A stretch of DNA of 47,273 nt, taken from contig JAFKMZ010000026.1 of the NCBI GenBank assembly GCA_017305055.1, forward strand, positions 1 through 47,273, in the 5' to 3' direction. Below are positions 9,472-18,765 of the stretch, piece after piece (the stretch's first letter is position 1; every line of letters starts with the position of its first letter). The DNA comes from Lysobacterales bacterium. Lineage in GTDB: Bacteria; Pseudomonadota; Gammaproteobacteria; Xanthomonadales; Rhodanobacteraceae. A model generated the notes under the pieces. That model made no database searches. It was not told where the DNA came from and was given only the letters and a program-made list of their open reading frames with translations. The position numbers and the translations under genes are program-made.

Positions 9472-12400
9472 CTACCGCCGCACCAGGGCGGTAAGCAGGG
9501 AGCGCAACGCTGCCGGACGCAAAGGCTTGTGCAACAGCGGATAACCCAGCTCGCGGGCACGTTGTTTCAGGGCGCTGCTGCCGTCCGCCGTGATGACCAC
9601 CACGGGCGGCAAGGAACCTACCAAGGTACGCAGCAATTCAATGGCCTGCAAGCCGTCTATCGCCTCGGACAAGTGGTAGTCGGCGAGGATCACGTCCACC
9701 GGGCCACGTTCCAGCTCGAGCCGCGCCTGGGTGATGTTCAGCGCCACCCGGCAATCGATCCCCCAGCGACTGAGCAGGGCACGCATGCCATCAAGAACGG
9801 CCTCATCGTTGTCCAGGCACAACACCTTCAGGGGCAACTGCCCGCCGACCACGCCACGCCGCACCTGATGCCAATTGGCCGGCGCGGCGGTGGCACGCGG
9901 CACCTGGATGGTGAAGCAGCTGCCGGCGCCTTCGACGGAATGCAGTGCCAGCCGATGGTCGAGCATGCCGGCCAGCCGATCACAGATCGAGAGCCCCAGG
10001 CCCAGACCTTTTTCTCCCCACGGTGACGGTCGATCCAGGCGCTGGAACTCGGCAAAAATGCGCAAGCGCTGAGCCTGCGGAATGCCCGGCCCGGTGTCCC
10101 ACACCTCAATGCGCACCTGGTCGCCATCGCGTCGGGCGCCGACCAGCACACCGCCCCGGCTGGTATAGCGCAAGGCGTTGGAGATCAGGTTCTGCAGTAT
10201 TCGACGCAGCAACTGGGGATCGCTGCGCACTGCCATGCGGGTGGAGGCCACGCGCAAGCGCAGACCGCGGCTTGCGGCGATCACCGCAAATTGCGCCTGC
10301 AACGATTCGAACAGATCGGCCAAGGCAAACGTGCCCACCTCTGGCTGGTAGCTGCCCGCATCCAGGCGCGAGATGTCCAGCAGCGCGTTCAGCAAGCCTT
10401 CGGCGGCATGGAAGGAGGTGTCGATGCGCTCGGCCAGCTCACTGGCGTCATGGCCCAGACCGGGCTGCTGACGCAGGGCCGAGGTGAACAGGCGCGCCGC
10501 GTGCAACGGCTGCAGCAGGTCGTGGCTGGCTGCCGCCAGGAATCGCGTCTTGGACAGGTTGGCGGCCTCGGCCATGCGTTGCGCATGGGCGGTGGCGATC
10601 AAGGCATCCGAAAGCTCGGCGGTACGCTGCTCGACACGCTGTTCGAGCGTTTCGTTGGCCTCGATCAAGGCCTGTTCCGCACGTTTGTAGGCAGTGACGT
10701 CGGAATACGTGGTGACGTAGCCGCCCCCGGGCAACGCCCGCCCCAGCATCTCGATCACCGTGCCATCGGCCCGCACACGGCGGAACAGGTGCGCGGTCCC
10801 TGCACGCATGTGTTCGATGCGCCTGGCCACATGGCCGTCCACCTCGCCGGGCCCGCATTCGCCCAGCTCGGCATTCCAGCGGATCAGCTCGGCGACCGGC
10901 ACGCCGATGTGCACCATGCCCTCGGGATAATCGAACAGCTCCAGGTAGCGCCGGTTCCAGGCCACCAGGCGCATCTGCGCGTCGACCACGCTGATGCCTT
11001 GCGACACGTTCTCCAGCGTGGTGGACAGCAGTTCGCGGTTGAAGCGCAGCTCCTGCGAGGCCTCGTCCATCAAGTCCATGGCCTCGACCAGGTCCAGGCC
11101 GCTGCCCGACAGGGCGCTGATCAGGATGCGCCGCGCGTTGGCGGCGCCAACCGCGGACGCCAGCAGGCGCTCGGTGTACTGGATCAAGGCCCGATCCGCC
11201 GATTCCGAATCGAGCAGCGGCCGCCCGCGGCGCTGGCCATACTCATGCAAGGAGCGCGAGGCTACGTGCTCACCGACGATGCGCTCGGCCAGCGTCCGCA
11301 GGTCGGCCACGGCCACGCGGCCGCGCCAGTCGCCCGCGCCCGAGCGGCTGGCCGGATCGGCATCGATGAACACGGTGGCGCGCAGACGCTCGGCCAGGCT
11401 CGGCCGCAGGCGCAGCGAGATGAACACCAGGGCGCTGACGTTGACCAGCAACGACCAGAACGCACTGTGCACTTCCGGCTGCCAGCCGGTCAGCCCAAAC
11501 AGGCTCTGCGGGCGCAACCACTCCCAGCCAAACGGGCCCTCCTGCACCCAGTGCGCGCCGCGCAGAAGGGTGGGCAGCAGCAAGGTGTACAGCCACACCG
11601 CGAAGCCGCCGGCCAGGCCGGCGGCGACGCCGAGGCGACTGGCGCCACGCCAGTACAAGGCGGCAATCAAGGCCGGCGCGAATTGCGCCACGGCCGCAAA
11701 TGCCAGCAGGCCGGTGGTGGCCAGGAACTCGTGGCCCGCGCCGGTCCGGTAATAACCGTAGGCCATGGCCGCCAGGAGCACGATCGCGACCTGGCGCACG
11801 CGCAGCACCAGCCGCGACAGGTCGCTGCGCTGCTCCAGCCGCAGCCGGCGGATGCGCAGCAAAGCCGGCATCACCAGGTCGTTGCTGATCATGGTGGACA
11901 ATGCCACCGAGGAAACGATGACCATGCCGGTCGCCGCCGAAAAGCCGCCGACAAAGGCCAGCATGGCCACGCCGCGATCCCCGTGGGCCAACGGCAGGGT
12001 GAGCACCCAGGCATCGGCGATCCCGTCGCTCACCTGCGGCAATGCCGCCCCGGCCGCCACAATCGGCAGTACCGCCACGCTGACGATCAGCATGTAGATG
12101 GGGAACAACCAGCGCGCGTACTTGAGGTCGCCGGCGTCGTCGCACTCGACCATGCCGACCTGGAACTGCCGGGGCAGGCAAAACATCGCGCACATTGCCA
12201 GCAGGGTCTGCGCGATGAATCCCTCCGGCAGGCCTTGGCTCCAGTCCATGGCCGGCAACTGCACGCCCTGCGGCAGGCCGGGACCACGCCACAGCGCGTA
12301 GACCGCCAGCGCCACGAAAGCCATCAGCTTGACCAACGATTCCAGCGCAATCGCCAGCATCATGCCGTGATGGTGCTCGGTGGCGTCGGTGGTGCGTGCA

Positions 12401-12927
12401 CCGAACAGGATCGCAAACACCGCCAGCAGCAGCGCGCACCACAATGCGCTGTCGACCCCACCCACCGTGACGATGTGCTGGGTGCTGCCGCGGAGCACCC
12501 GGAACGACATCGCCACGGCCTCGAACTGCAGGGCGATGTACGGCACTACCGCGATGACGGCAATAATCGTCACCAGCGCCGCCAAGCCATGCGACTTGCC
12601 GAACCGCGAGCCGATGAAATCCGCAATCGAGGTGATGTGGCGTTGCCTGGTGATGCGCACCATCCGGCCCAGCAGGCCAAAGCCGAATACGAACAACAAC
12701 GCCGGGCCCAGGTAAATCGGCAGGTAGGCCAGGCCACTGCGCGCCGCCGTGCCCACGGCGCCATAGAAGGTCCACGACGAGCAGTACACCGCGAGGGCCA
12801 GGCTGTAGACCACCGGCCGCAGCTTCGGCCGCATGGGATACAGCGCGCGCCGGTCGCCGGCGTATGCCACGGTGAACAACAGCGCGACATACAGCAGTGG
12901 GACCGCCAACAACAGCCAGCCAACCAT
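9472..12927 (-). CDS. crbS: SLC5-STAC-PAS hybrid sensor histidine kinase, CrbS-like
   Basis: The product has 1151 residues. The N-terminal ~500 residues form a sodium:solute-symporter (SLC5) membrane domain with about 13 hydrophobic segments. A STAC-like linker (~530-622), a PAS domain (~632-745) and a short coiled coil (EANETLEQRVEQRTAELSDA) follow. HisKA has phospho-acceptor H802 (AAASHDLLQP), HATPase has NLISNAL, DTGPGIP and GLGLGLSI, and a C-terminal receiver has D1083 (ILADYHLS). This architecture matches CrbS/MxtR, the kinase of the acetate switch. CbrA shares the front half but normally lacks the receiver and pairs with an NtrC-type regulator. The start is ATG 12927, with TTG 12930 as alternative; AAGGA lies ten bases upstream. 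It is convergent with crbR. Confidence 0.88.
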   Translation of the reverse strand: MVGWLLLAVPLLYVALLFTVAYAGDRRALYPMRPKLRPVVYSLALAVYCSSWTFYGAVGTAARSGLAYLPIYLGPALLFVFGFGLLGRMVRITRQRHITSIADFIGSRFGKSHGLAALVTIIAVIAVVPYIALQFEAVAMSFRVLRGSTQHIVTVGGVDSALWCALLLAVFAILFGARTTDATEHHHGMMLAIALESLVKLMAFVALAVYALWRGPGLPQGVQLPAMDWSQGLPEGFIAQTLLAMCAMFCLPRQFQVGMVECDDAGDLKYARWLFPIYMLIVSVAVLPIVAAGAALPQVSDGIADAWVLTLPLAHGDRGVAMLAFVGGFSAATGMVIVSSVALSTMISNDLVMPALLRIRRLRLEQRSDLSRLVLRVRQVAIVLLAAMAYGYYRTGAGHEFLATTGLLAFAAVAQFAPALIAALYWRGASRLGVAAGLAGGFAVWLYTLLLPTLLRGAHWVQEGPFGWEWLRPQSLFGLTGWQPEVHSAFWSLLVNVSALVFISLRLRPSLAERLRATVFIDADPASRSGAGDWRGRVAVADLRTLAERIVGEHVASRSLHEYGQRRGRPLLDSESADRALIQYTERLLASAVGAANARRILISALSGSGLDLVEAMDLMDEASQELRFNRELLSTTLENVSQGISVVDAQMRLVAWNRRYLELFDYPEGMVHIGVPVAELIRWNAELGECGPGEVDGHVARRIEHMRAGTAHLFRRVRADGTVIEMLGRALPGGGYVTTYSDVTAYKRAEQALIEANETLEQRVEQRTAELSDALIATAHAQRMAEAANLSKTRFLAAASHDLLQPLHAARLFTSALRQQPGLGHDASELAERIDTSFHAAEGLLNALLDISRLDAGSYQPEVGTFALADLFESLQAQFAVIAASRGLRLRVASTRMAVRSDPQLLRRILQNLISNALRYTSRGGVLVGARRDGDQVRIEVWDTGPGIPQAQRLRIFAEFQRLDRPSPWGEKGLGLGLSICDRLAGMLDHRLALHSVEGAGSCFTIQVPRATAAPANWHQVRRGVVGGQLPLKVLCLDNDEAVLDGMRALLSRWGIDCRVALNITQARLELERGPVDVILADYHLSEAIDGLQAIELLRTLVGSLPPVVVITADGSSALKQRARELGYPLLHKPLRPAALRSLLTALVRR

Positions 12928-13196
12928 CAAGCGTGCGTTCCTTTACGGCGCGGCCAGTCCGGCAACAAACGCGGCGATGGTCGCACAATCACAAGCAGAC
13001 AAGGAGGCATTCCTGCCTCTCCGGCGCACGCGGCCCTCTTGCACCACGTGCGGCACCGGCCTGTGCGCCGTATCCCCTACCGTCGTGGCAAGCGCCGGCC
13101 ATCGGTCTGCCACCATGCACAGGATCCTGATGTCGATCACGCCAGGCTCGCTGGATCGGCACACAATGGGCTCTGGTCACCCGCAAGGAAATCCCC

Positions 13197-13862
13197 ATGA
13201 AGATCCAACAGGCGTATCTACCCGCGCTCATCGCTGGCGCACTCACCCTCGCCCTCGCCGTGCCAGGCGCAGGCCTGGCAGCGGCTCCCGGACACGCGTC
13301 GTTCATCGCCCAGCTGCAGTCAATGAACACCGGCGTCACCAAGACCAGCACGGCCGGCACCGCCCACTTCCGCGTCGATGGCGACCGGGTCAGCATCGAG
13401 GTCAAGGTGCACGGCGCACCGCCCGACATCGAACACTGGCAGCATTTCCACGGCTTCACCACCGGCATGGCGGCGAGCTGCCCAGGGACCGACGCCGATG
13501 CCAACGGTGACGGCATCGTCGACCTGATCGAAACCGAAAAGGCCGCAGGCACCACCATGGTGCCGCTCGACGGCCAGCCTGCCGCCATGGACGTCGCCCA
13601 CGGCAACTACCCCAAGGCCGACGCCAAGGGTAATTACACCTACCACACCACGGTGTCGCTGAAGGCGCTGGACGCGGCGATGGCCAAGGCCTTCCCGGGG
13701 CAGAAGCTGGACCTGGCCAAGCGCGTGGTCTTCATCCACGGCGTACCCGCTGACACCGCCCTGCCCTCCACGGTGGCATCGCTCGGTCCGATCCCCGCCC
13801 AGGTGACCCTGCCCATTGCCTGCGGCAAGATCGAGCCGGCCAAGGGCGGCGCCGCGCACTGA
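13197..13862 (+). CDS. secreted CHRD-like protein with an EF-hand loop
   Basis: The product has 221 residues with a signal peptide (cleavage near GLAAA, residue 30). The body resembles CHRD-type extracellular domains: alternating beta-strand segments (FRVDGDRVSIEVKVHGAP) and a His-rich HWQHFHGF at 81-88. Residues 101-112, DANGDGIVDLIE, form a textbook 12-residue EF-hand calcium loop with ligands at 1, 3, 5, 9 and 12. Two cysteines (about 95 and 209) could form a disulfide. AAGGAA lies six bases before the ATG. It is divergent from crbS with a 269-base gap, so a link to acetate control is possible but unsupported. The CHRD assignment is moderate; the export and calcium loop are clear. Confidence 0.75.
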   Translation: MKIQQAYLPALIAGALTLALAVPGAGLAAAPGHASFIAQLQSMNTGVTKTSTAGTAHFRVDGDRVSIEVKVHGAPPDIEHWQHFHGFTTGMAASCPGTDADANGDGIVDLIETEKAAGTTMVPLDGQPAAMDVAHGNYPKADAKGNYTYHTTVSLKALDAAMAKAFPGQKLDLAKRVVFIHGVPADTALPSTVASLGPIPAQVTLPIACGKIEPAKGGAAH

Positions 13863-13968
13863 TCCCCCGGCCACGGGAGCGCCGGGTCCGGGGCAAGCCG
13901 CAGCGGCCCGGTGCCGGGGTAGCAGACCCCACCACCGGCAACGGCGCCAGTGCCGTCCAGGTCTTGTC

Positions 13969-14607
13969 TCAGAGCTTACGCGCCACGGCCAGGAAGATCG
14001 GATAGTCGGCATTGCCGCCGTCGTCGCGTGCCTTGCGCAGGGTAAATGCCGTGGAGAACTGGATCTCGTCGAAACCTGCCGCGCGCAACCAGCCAGCGAA
14101 GACCTCGCGGTCGAAGCCGTGGTGTGCGATCCCCGGCACCCCGCCGTGGAAGCCGCCATCCTCGATATCGAGATCGGCCAGCGCCACCCGTCCGCCCACT
14201 TCGAGATGGGCGGCCAGGAGACGCAGCAGGCCCGGGACATCGTCGATGTGGTGCAAGGTCATCGAGCTGTAGATCAGGTCAAAGGTGGCGTCCGGCAACT
14301 GCTCGGGGACGCTGCCTTCGACGATCTCGACCTGCGCCAGGCCCTTGCGTGCGCATTTCTGGCGCAACACCGCCAGCATGCCGGTTGAACTGTCCATCGC
14401 AGTCAGACGGCGAAGCCTGGGCACCATCAGCAGCGTGATCAGCCCGGTCCCCGCGCCGAACTCCAAGGCCCGCTCCTGCCCGCTGGGTGACAGCGCCGCG
14501 CGCATGGCGCGGGCCACCTTCTGCGCCATCAGCACGCGATACGGGTCGTCATCCCACTCCGCCGCGATGGCATTGAAGCGCTCGTCATTTGCGTGTCTGG
14601 TATCCAC
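13969..14607 (-). CDS. class I SAM-dependent methyltransferase
   Basis: The product is about 212 residues. Motif I is ALEFGAGTGLITLL, followed by the acidic MDSS, then GSVPEQLPDATFDLIYSSMT as motifs II/III and HHIDD, the pattern of Methyltransf_11 small-molecule methyltransferases. No substrate can be read. No ATG is available: GTG 14607 has GGAG six bases upstream, while TTG 14622 is the in-frame alternative with a poorer site. A TATATA-type -10 is visible near 14634-14639 on this strand. It is convergent with the CHRD-like gene and downstream of the S9 peptidase gene. Confidence 0.85.
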   Translation of the reverse strand: MDTRHANDERFNAIAAEWDDDPYRVLMAQKVARAMRAALSPSGQERALEFGAGTGLITLLMVPRLRRLTAMDSSTGMLAVLRQKCARKGLAQVEIVEGSVPEQLPDATFDLIYSSMTLHHIDDVPGLLRLLAAHLEVGGRVALADLDIEDGGFHGGVPGIAHHGFDREVFAGWLRAAGFDEIQFSTAFTLRKARDDGGNADYPIFLAVARKL

Positions 14608-14703
14608 GGCCGGCTCCGCCAAGTCTCTTGATCTTATATACCGCCGCCGCTCAACCCGTGCTGCGCCAAATCAGCCCAGCAGTGGATCATGCCTCCCGCA
14701 GTT

Positions 14704-16767
14704 CTAGGGTTGCGGCTCCGCCGCGGCATCGCTGCGATAACGCCCAAACCACGCGAGGATCGCCGCAGCTTTCGCCGCGGATTGCGAGGGCCGTGCGGCC
14801 AAGCCGCCGTGGTTGGCACCGGGCACCTTGACCAAGGCCGTCGGAATGCCGCGCAGCTGCAGGGCTTCGTAATACTGTTCCGACTCGCTGACCGGGGTAC
14901 GGTGGTCATCGGCACCGACCACGACCAGGGTCGGAGTCTTGACGTTGCCGACCAGGGACAGCGGCGAGCGTGCCCAGTAGCCGGACGGATCCTCCCACGG
15001 AAAGTTGCCGAACCAGTAGCGGGCAAACATCGGGGTCATGTCCGAGGTCAGCACGAAACTGGCCCAGTTGATCACCGGCTTCTGTGCCGCGGCGGCACGG
15101 AAGCGGTCGGTCTTGCCGACGATCCAGGCAGTGAGTACGCCACCGCCCGAGCCGCCGGTCACGAACAGATTTTGCGCATCGACGGATCCCTTCGCGATCG
15201 CCGCGTCCACCACCGCCATGAGGTCGTCGTAATCGTGACCTGGATAGGCCTTGTCGATCTTGTTGGCGAACTCCTCGCCATAGCCGGTCGACCCGCGCGG
15301 GTTGGCATACACCACGACGTAACCGGCGGCGGCATACAGCTGGTCGTCGGTGGAGAACGTCGGGCCGTAGGCCGAGAACGGTCCGCCGTGGATTTCCAGG
15401 ATCAGCGGGTATTTGTGCGTGGGGTCGAAATCGGGTGGAGTCACCATCCAGGCGTCGATCGGCAGCTGGTCAAAGCCGGTGACGGCAAGCGGCTGTACCG
15501 AGCCCAGGGTCTTGCTGCCCAACAGCGCGGCGTTGAGTTGCGTCCACTGCCGCGGCTTGTCGCCACGCGTGGACCACACATTGGACGGCTGCAGCGTCGT
15601 GCCGCGGGTGAAGGCTACGCTGCCATCACGCGACACGCTGAATTCGCCGCCGGAATAGGGGCGGTCGAGGCCGCTGCCGGTCAGGTCGGTGACCAGCGTG
15701 CGCATCGAGCCGTCGAGCTGGACGCGGGCCACACTGGTACCACCGCGTTCGCCATAGCTCACGTAGATGGACCGGCTATCGGCAGCCCAGCGTGGATTGC
15801 CGACGCTGCGATCCAGGCTCGCGGTAAGGACCCGGTTGTCACTGCCATCCACGCGCATGACCGACAGGCTCCGGTTCTGGTAACCGAGGTACTTGTCGTC
15901 GAATCCGACGTAGGCAATCCATTTGCCGTCCGGCGAAACGCTCGGCGCATCGTCCGGCCCCTTGCGCTGCGTCAACGTGCGCACCTGGCGCGTGGCGAGC
16001 GCAACGGCATGCACCTCCGTGTTGCTGATGTCGCGCTGCCAATCCGCGCCGAGATTGGCGCTGAACACGACTGCGCTGCCGTCGGCCAGCCACGACAGGC
16101 TGCCTCGAATATTGTGTGCGCCATCCGTCAGCTGTATCGGTGCACCGCCATCGGCGGCCACCCAGAACACCTGTGCATGGCCGGGCTTGAGATAGCCTCC
16201 CTCGTCGGTGCGATAGACGACCGCATCGATGACGTCCAGCGGCTTCGCCCATTCGGCGCCAGCCGGCTTGGTCGGCGCCTCCCCCAGCTTCGCCGGCTTC
16301 GCAGGCACCAGCATGGTGTAGGCGATGCGCTTGCCGTCGGGGGACCATGCCATGCCGCGTGGTGCTTCCGGCATGCCGGTCACGCGCGTGGTCGCATTGG
16401 TTTTCATCCAGCGCACGAACAGCTGGGCACCGCCTTTGCCCGGCGAGCTGGCCATGTAGGCCAAGCGGGTACCGTCAGGCGACCAGCGGGGCTGGCTGTA
16501 GCTGCCCGAACCGGTGACCAGGGGCGTCTGCTCGCCGCTGGCAAGATCAATCGACCACAGCGAAGAACGGGTGCGGTCGGTCATGATGTCGTTGGCGCGA
16601 CGCACATAGACGATGGTCTTGCCGTCTGGCGCAATCTGCGGATCGGCCGCGACTTCCAGCTGGAACAAATCGGCACCGGTCAAGGTGCGCGACGGGCCAG
16701 TCGGGGTGGCGGCGAACGCCGGCAAGGCAACGAGAGCGGCAAGCAGCACGACGACGCGAGTCAACAT
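14704..16767 (-). CDS. secreted S9-family peptidase (prolyl oligopeptidase type)
   Basis: The product has 687 residues. A signal peptide (MLTRVVVLLAALVALPAFA) is followed by a beta-propeller of TolB/PD40-like repeats (SPDGKRIAY, SPDGKWIAY, WSPDGTRLAY) over roughly 30-420. A C-terminal alpha/beta hydrolase domain carries the triad S540 (TGGSGGGVL), D621 (GADDHRTPVS) and H653 (GANHGGL). The layout matches acylaminoacyl-peptidase/DPP-like S9C enzymes, which remove acylated residues or dipeptides from peptides. ATG 16767 starts the signal peptide and has AGGGGA six bases upstream; the longer frame to 16977 is not supported. A TATGCT -10-like element lies near 16835. The 218-base upstream gap also holds a perfect 9-base tandem (GCGTATCGC twice, 16854-16871). 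Confidence 0.93.
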   Translation of the reverse strand: MLTRVVVLLAALVALPAFAATPTGPSRTLTGADLFQLEVAADPQIAPDGKTIVYVRRANDIMTDRTRSSLWSIDLASGEQTPLVTGSGSYSQPRWSPDGTRLAYMASSPGKGGAQLFVRWMKTNATTRVTGMPEAPRGMAWSPDGKRIAYTMLVPAKPAKLGEAPTKPAGAEWAKPLDVIDAVVYRTDEGGYLKPGHAQVFWVAADGGAPIQLTDGAHNIRGSLSWLADGSAVVFSANLGADWQRDISNTEVHAVALATRQVRTLTQRKGPDDAPSVSPDGKWIAYVGFDDKYLGYQNRSLSVMRVDGSDNRVLTASLDRSVGNPRWAADSRSIYVSYGERGGTSVARVQLDGSMRTLVTDLTGSGLDRPYSGGEFSVSRDGSVAFTRGTTLQPSNVWSTRGDKPRQWTQLNAALLGSKTLGSVQPLAVTGFDQLPIDAWMVTPPDFDPTHKYPLILEIHGGPFSAYGPTFSTDDQLYAAAGYVVVYANPRGSTGYGEEFANKIDKAYPGHDYDDLMAVVDAAIAKGSVDAQNLFVTGGSGGGVLTAWIVGKTDRFRAAAAQKPVINWASFVLTSDMTPMFARYWFGNFPWEDPSGYWARSPLSLVGNVKTPTLVVVGADDHRTPVSESEQYYEALQLRGIPTALVKVPGANHGGLAARPSQSAAKAAAILAWFGRYRSDAAAEPQP

Positions 16768-16986
16768 GGCAATTCCCCTGGCAAACCGGTAGCGGTACCT
16801 GCCGGCGCTCCGGCAGTAGAACGCATCGAGCATAATCGATCGTCGGCGGCCCTGCGTATCGCGCGTATCGCACGTGTATTGCGCCGCCCATGGGTCGCCG
16901 TGGCTGTCCTGGTGCTTCTGCCGCACACGGCCGACCTGCCGCGGGTTGGCGCAGCTGTCTCCCCGTCGCCAACCCACTCTGCCGGA

Positions 16987-18402
16987 TCAAACCACCTTGA
17001 GTACGGGCGTCGCGGCTGGCGTGACTGGCACCGGCGCGGTATCGGCATCGGTGCTGAATGGCAAGCCGTGACGGTCGGCGTTGTAGACGGCGACGTCCAG
17101 GATGCCCTCGCGCCGCGAGACGATGGTCGGCACCAGGGCCTGGCCGGCCACGTTGACCGCGGTGCGGGCCATGTCGAGGATCGGGTCGATGGCCAGCAGC
17201 AGGCCGACGCCCTGCAGGGGCAGGCCCAGGGTGGACAGGGTCAGCGTCAGCATGACCACCGCCCCGGTCATGCCGGCCGTGGCCGCCGAACCCACCACCG
17301 AGACCAGCACGATCAACGCGTACTGCAGCGCCGACAGCCCGATGCCGTAGAACTGCGCGACGAACAGTGCCGCCAGGGCCGGGTAGATTGCCGCACAGCC
17401 GTCCATCTTGGTGGTGGCGCCCAGGGGCACGGCAAACGCCGCGTAGGCACGCGGCACACCCAGGTTGCGTTCAGTCACCTGCTGGGTGAGCGGTAGGGTG
17501 CCGATCGAGGAGCGGCTGACGAAGCCCAGCTGCACCGCGGGCCACACACCGGAGTAGTACTTGCGGATGGACAGGCCATGGCCGCGAACCAGGACCGGGT
17601 AGACGACGAACAGCACCAGCGCCAGCCCCAGGTACACGGCGGCGATGAACCACACCAGCGAGGCCAGCGTCGGTGTGCCGTAGGTGGCGACGGCCTTGCC
17701 GATCAATGCCAGGGTACCGATTGGCGCCAGGCGGATGATCCACCACAGGACCTTCTGCACGATGCCGAGCAGGGATTCGTTCAAGGCGATGAACGGCCTG
17801 GCCTTGTCGCCCACCTTGAGCGCGGCAATGCCGAGTGCGGTCGCCACCACGATGACCTGCAGCACATTGAAATGCAGCGCATGGCCCACCGTGCCGGCGG
17901 CGCTGGCACGGCTGGACAAGGTGATGCCGAGATAATTGGCCGGGATCAGGCCGACCAGGAAATCGGTCCAGGAGCCGACCACGGACGGCTCGGCCGCCTG
18001 CAGCGTGCCGTGCACCACATGGTTGCCCGGCGCCAGCACGATGCCGAGCAACAGGCCAATGGATACCGCGATGAACGCGGTGATGGCAAACCAGAGCAGG
18101 GTCTGCGCCGCGAGGCGGGCCGCATTCGATACCCGGCGCAGGTTGGCGATGCTGGAGATGATCGCGGTGCTGATCAGCGGCACGACGGCCGCGGTCAACA
18201 GCTGCACATAGGCGTGGCCGGTGGTGTCCAGCGCCCGCGTCAGCCAGTTGGCGCGCCCGTCCAGGCCGGGCCCGAGCGCGCCAGCCAGCAGGCCGGCACC
18301 CGCGCCGAACACCAGGCCAGCACTGACCTGCACACTGAACGAAGTGAGCCACCACGGCAAAGGCTTGCGCGCCAACGATGGCGCATCGGTATCAACACTC
18401 AT
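16987..18402 (-). CDS. DAACS-family cation symporter, TcyP-like
   Basis: The product has 471 residues and is an inner-membrane carrier with about eight transmembrane helices and two re-entrant loops. Family motifs are the serine-rich SRSSIGTLPLT, PLGATTKMDGCAAIYPA (the counterpart of the NMDGT region of GltP) and GMTGAVVM. Use of MDGC in place of MDGT, and the SSIGTLPLT form, recall the L-cystine carrier TcyP rather than glutamate or C4-dicarboxylate carriers; this subfamily call is from memory and only moderate. GAGGA lies just upstream of ATG 18402, with a small hairpin at 18423-18439 in the leader. The C-terminal tail (about 40 residues, Pro/Ala/Thr-rich) is hydrophilic. Confidence 0.88.
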   Translation of the reverse strand: MSVDTDAPSLARKPLPWWLTSFSVQVSAGLVFGAGAGLLAGALGPGLDGRANWLTRALDTTGHAYVQLLTAAVVPLISTAIISSIANLRRVSNAARLAAQTLLWFAITAFIAVSIGLLLGIVLAPGNHVVHGTLQAAEPSVVGSWTDFLVGLIPANYLGITLSSRASAAGTVGHALHFNVLQVIVVATALGIAALKVGDKARPFIALNESLLGIVQKVLWWIIRLAPIGTLALIGKAVATYGTPTLASLVWFIAAVYLGLALVLFVVYPVLVRGHGLSIRKYYSGVWPAVQLGFVSRSSIGTLPLTQQVTERNLGVPRAYAAFAVPLGATTKMDGCAAIYPALAALFVAQFYGIGLSALQYALIVLVSVVGSAATAGMTGAVVMLTLTLSTLGLPLQGVGLLLAIDPILDMARTAVNVAGQALVPTIVSRREGILDVAVYNADRHGLPFSTDADTAPVPVTPAATPVLKVV

Positions 18403-18765
18403 GGATATTCCTCATCGAGCCACGCCGCGAAGCGCGGCGGAATGCGCAGGACGCGCACAACGGCAAGACCTCTATATGGCCGCTACGGCAGCAGCTGTGC
18501 CGCGCAGCCGCACGTACACCCGGCCCGGCAGCCGGTGCTGCGGCTGGCCCGGGGGCACAGCGATTCGAGGTGCGAGGAATCCATCACCGCGCCAGTGTAC
18601 CGCAGGCTGGTTGGTTTTCAAGGGCACGGACGGAAATACGTTTAAACGTCCATTGCGTACGGTATCGGACCAATGCGGCCGGCCTGCGACATGGTCAGCG
18701 CACGGCCGCCAGGCTGCCCCGTATGGCGCCAGCCGCCGCGTGCCGCGGTGGCACCAGCGCCCGCG
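18403..18765. other. intergenic leader region of the symporter gene
   Basis: These 363 bases lie between the adaptor-protein stop and the symporter start, both genes being on the minus strand. A perfect hairpin CGCCGCG-AAG-CGCGGCG (18423-18439) lies in the leader 20 bases before the start. A perfect 12-base palindrome ACGTTTAAACGT sits at 18638-18649. No gene and no recognisable riboswitch are seen. Confidence 0.5.
18638..18649. promoter_or_regulatory. 12-base palindrome, possible operator
   Basis: ACGTTTAAACGT is perfectly self-complementary and AT-rich in a GC-rich surround, about 236 bases upstream of the symporter start. It could be an operator for that gene. No regulator in the window is an obvious partner, so function is unknown. 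Confidence 0.35.

Noticed and set aside
9472-12927. CbrA identity for the SLC5 kinase
   Set aside because: C-terminal receiver, LuxR-type partner and acs linkage fit CrbS; CbrA pairs with an NtrC-type regulator that is absent.
12943-13164. 73-residue minus-strand frame in the crbS/CHRD spacer
   Set aside because: No ribosome site, no recognisable sequence, and it covers the shared promoter space.
10291-13200. 969-residue plus-strand open frame
   Set aside because: Entirely antisense to crbS, Gln/His/Arg-rich, no ribosome site; long only because GC-rich DNA lacks stops.
14689-17496. 935-residue plus-strand open frame
   Set aside because: Antisense to the S9 peptidase and symporter genes; no domain recognised.
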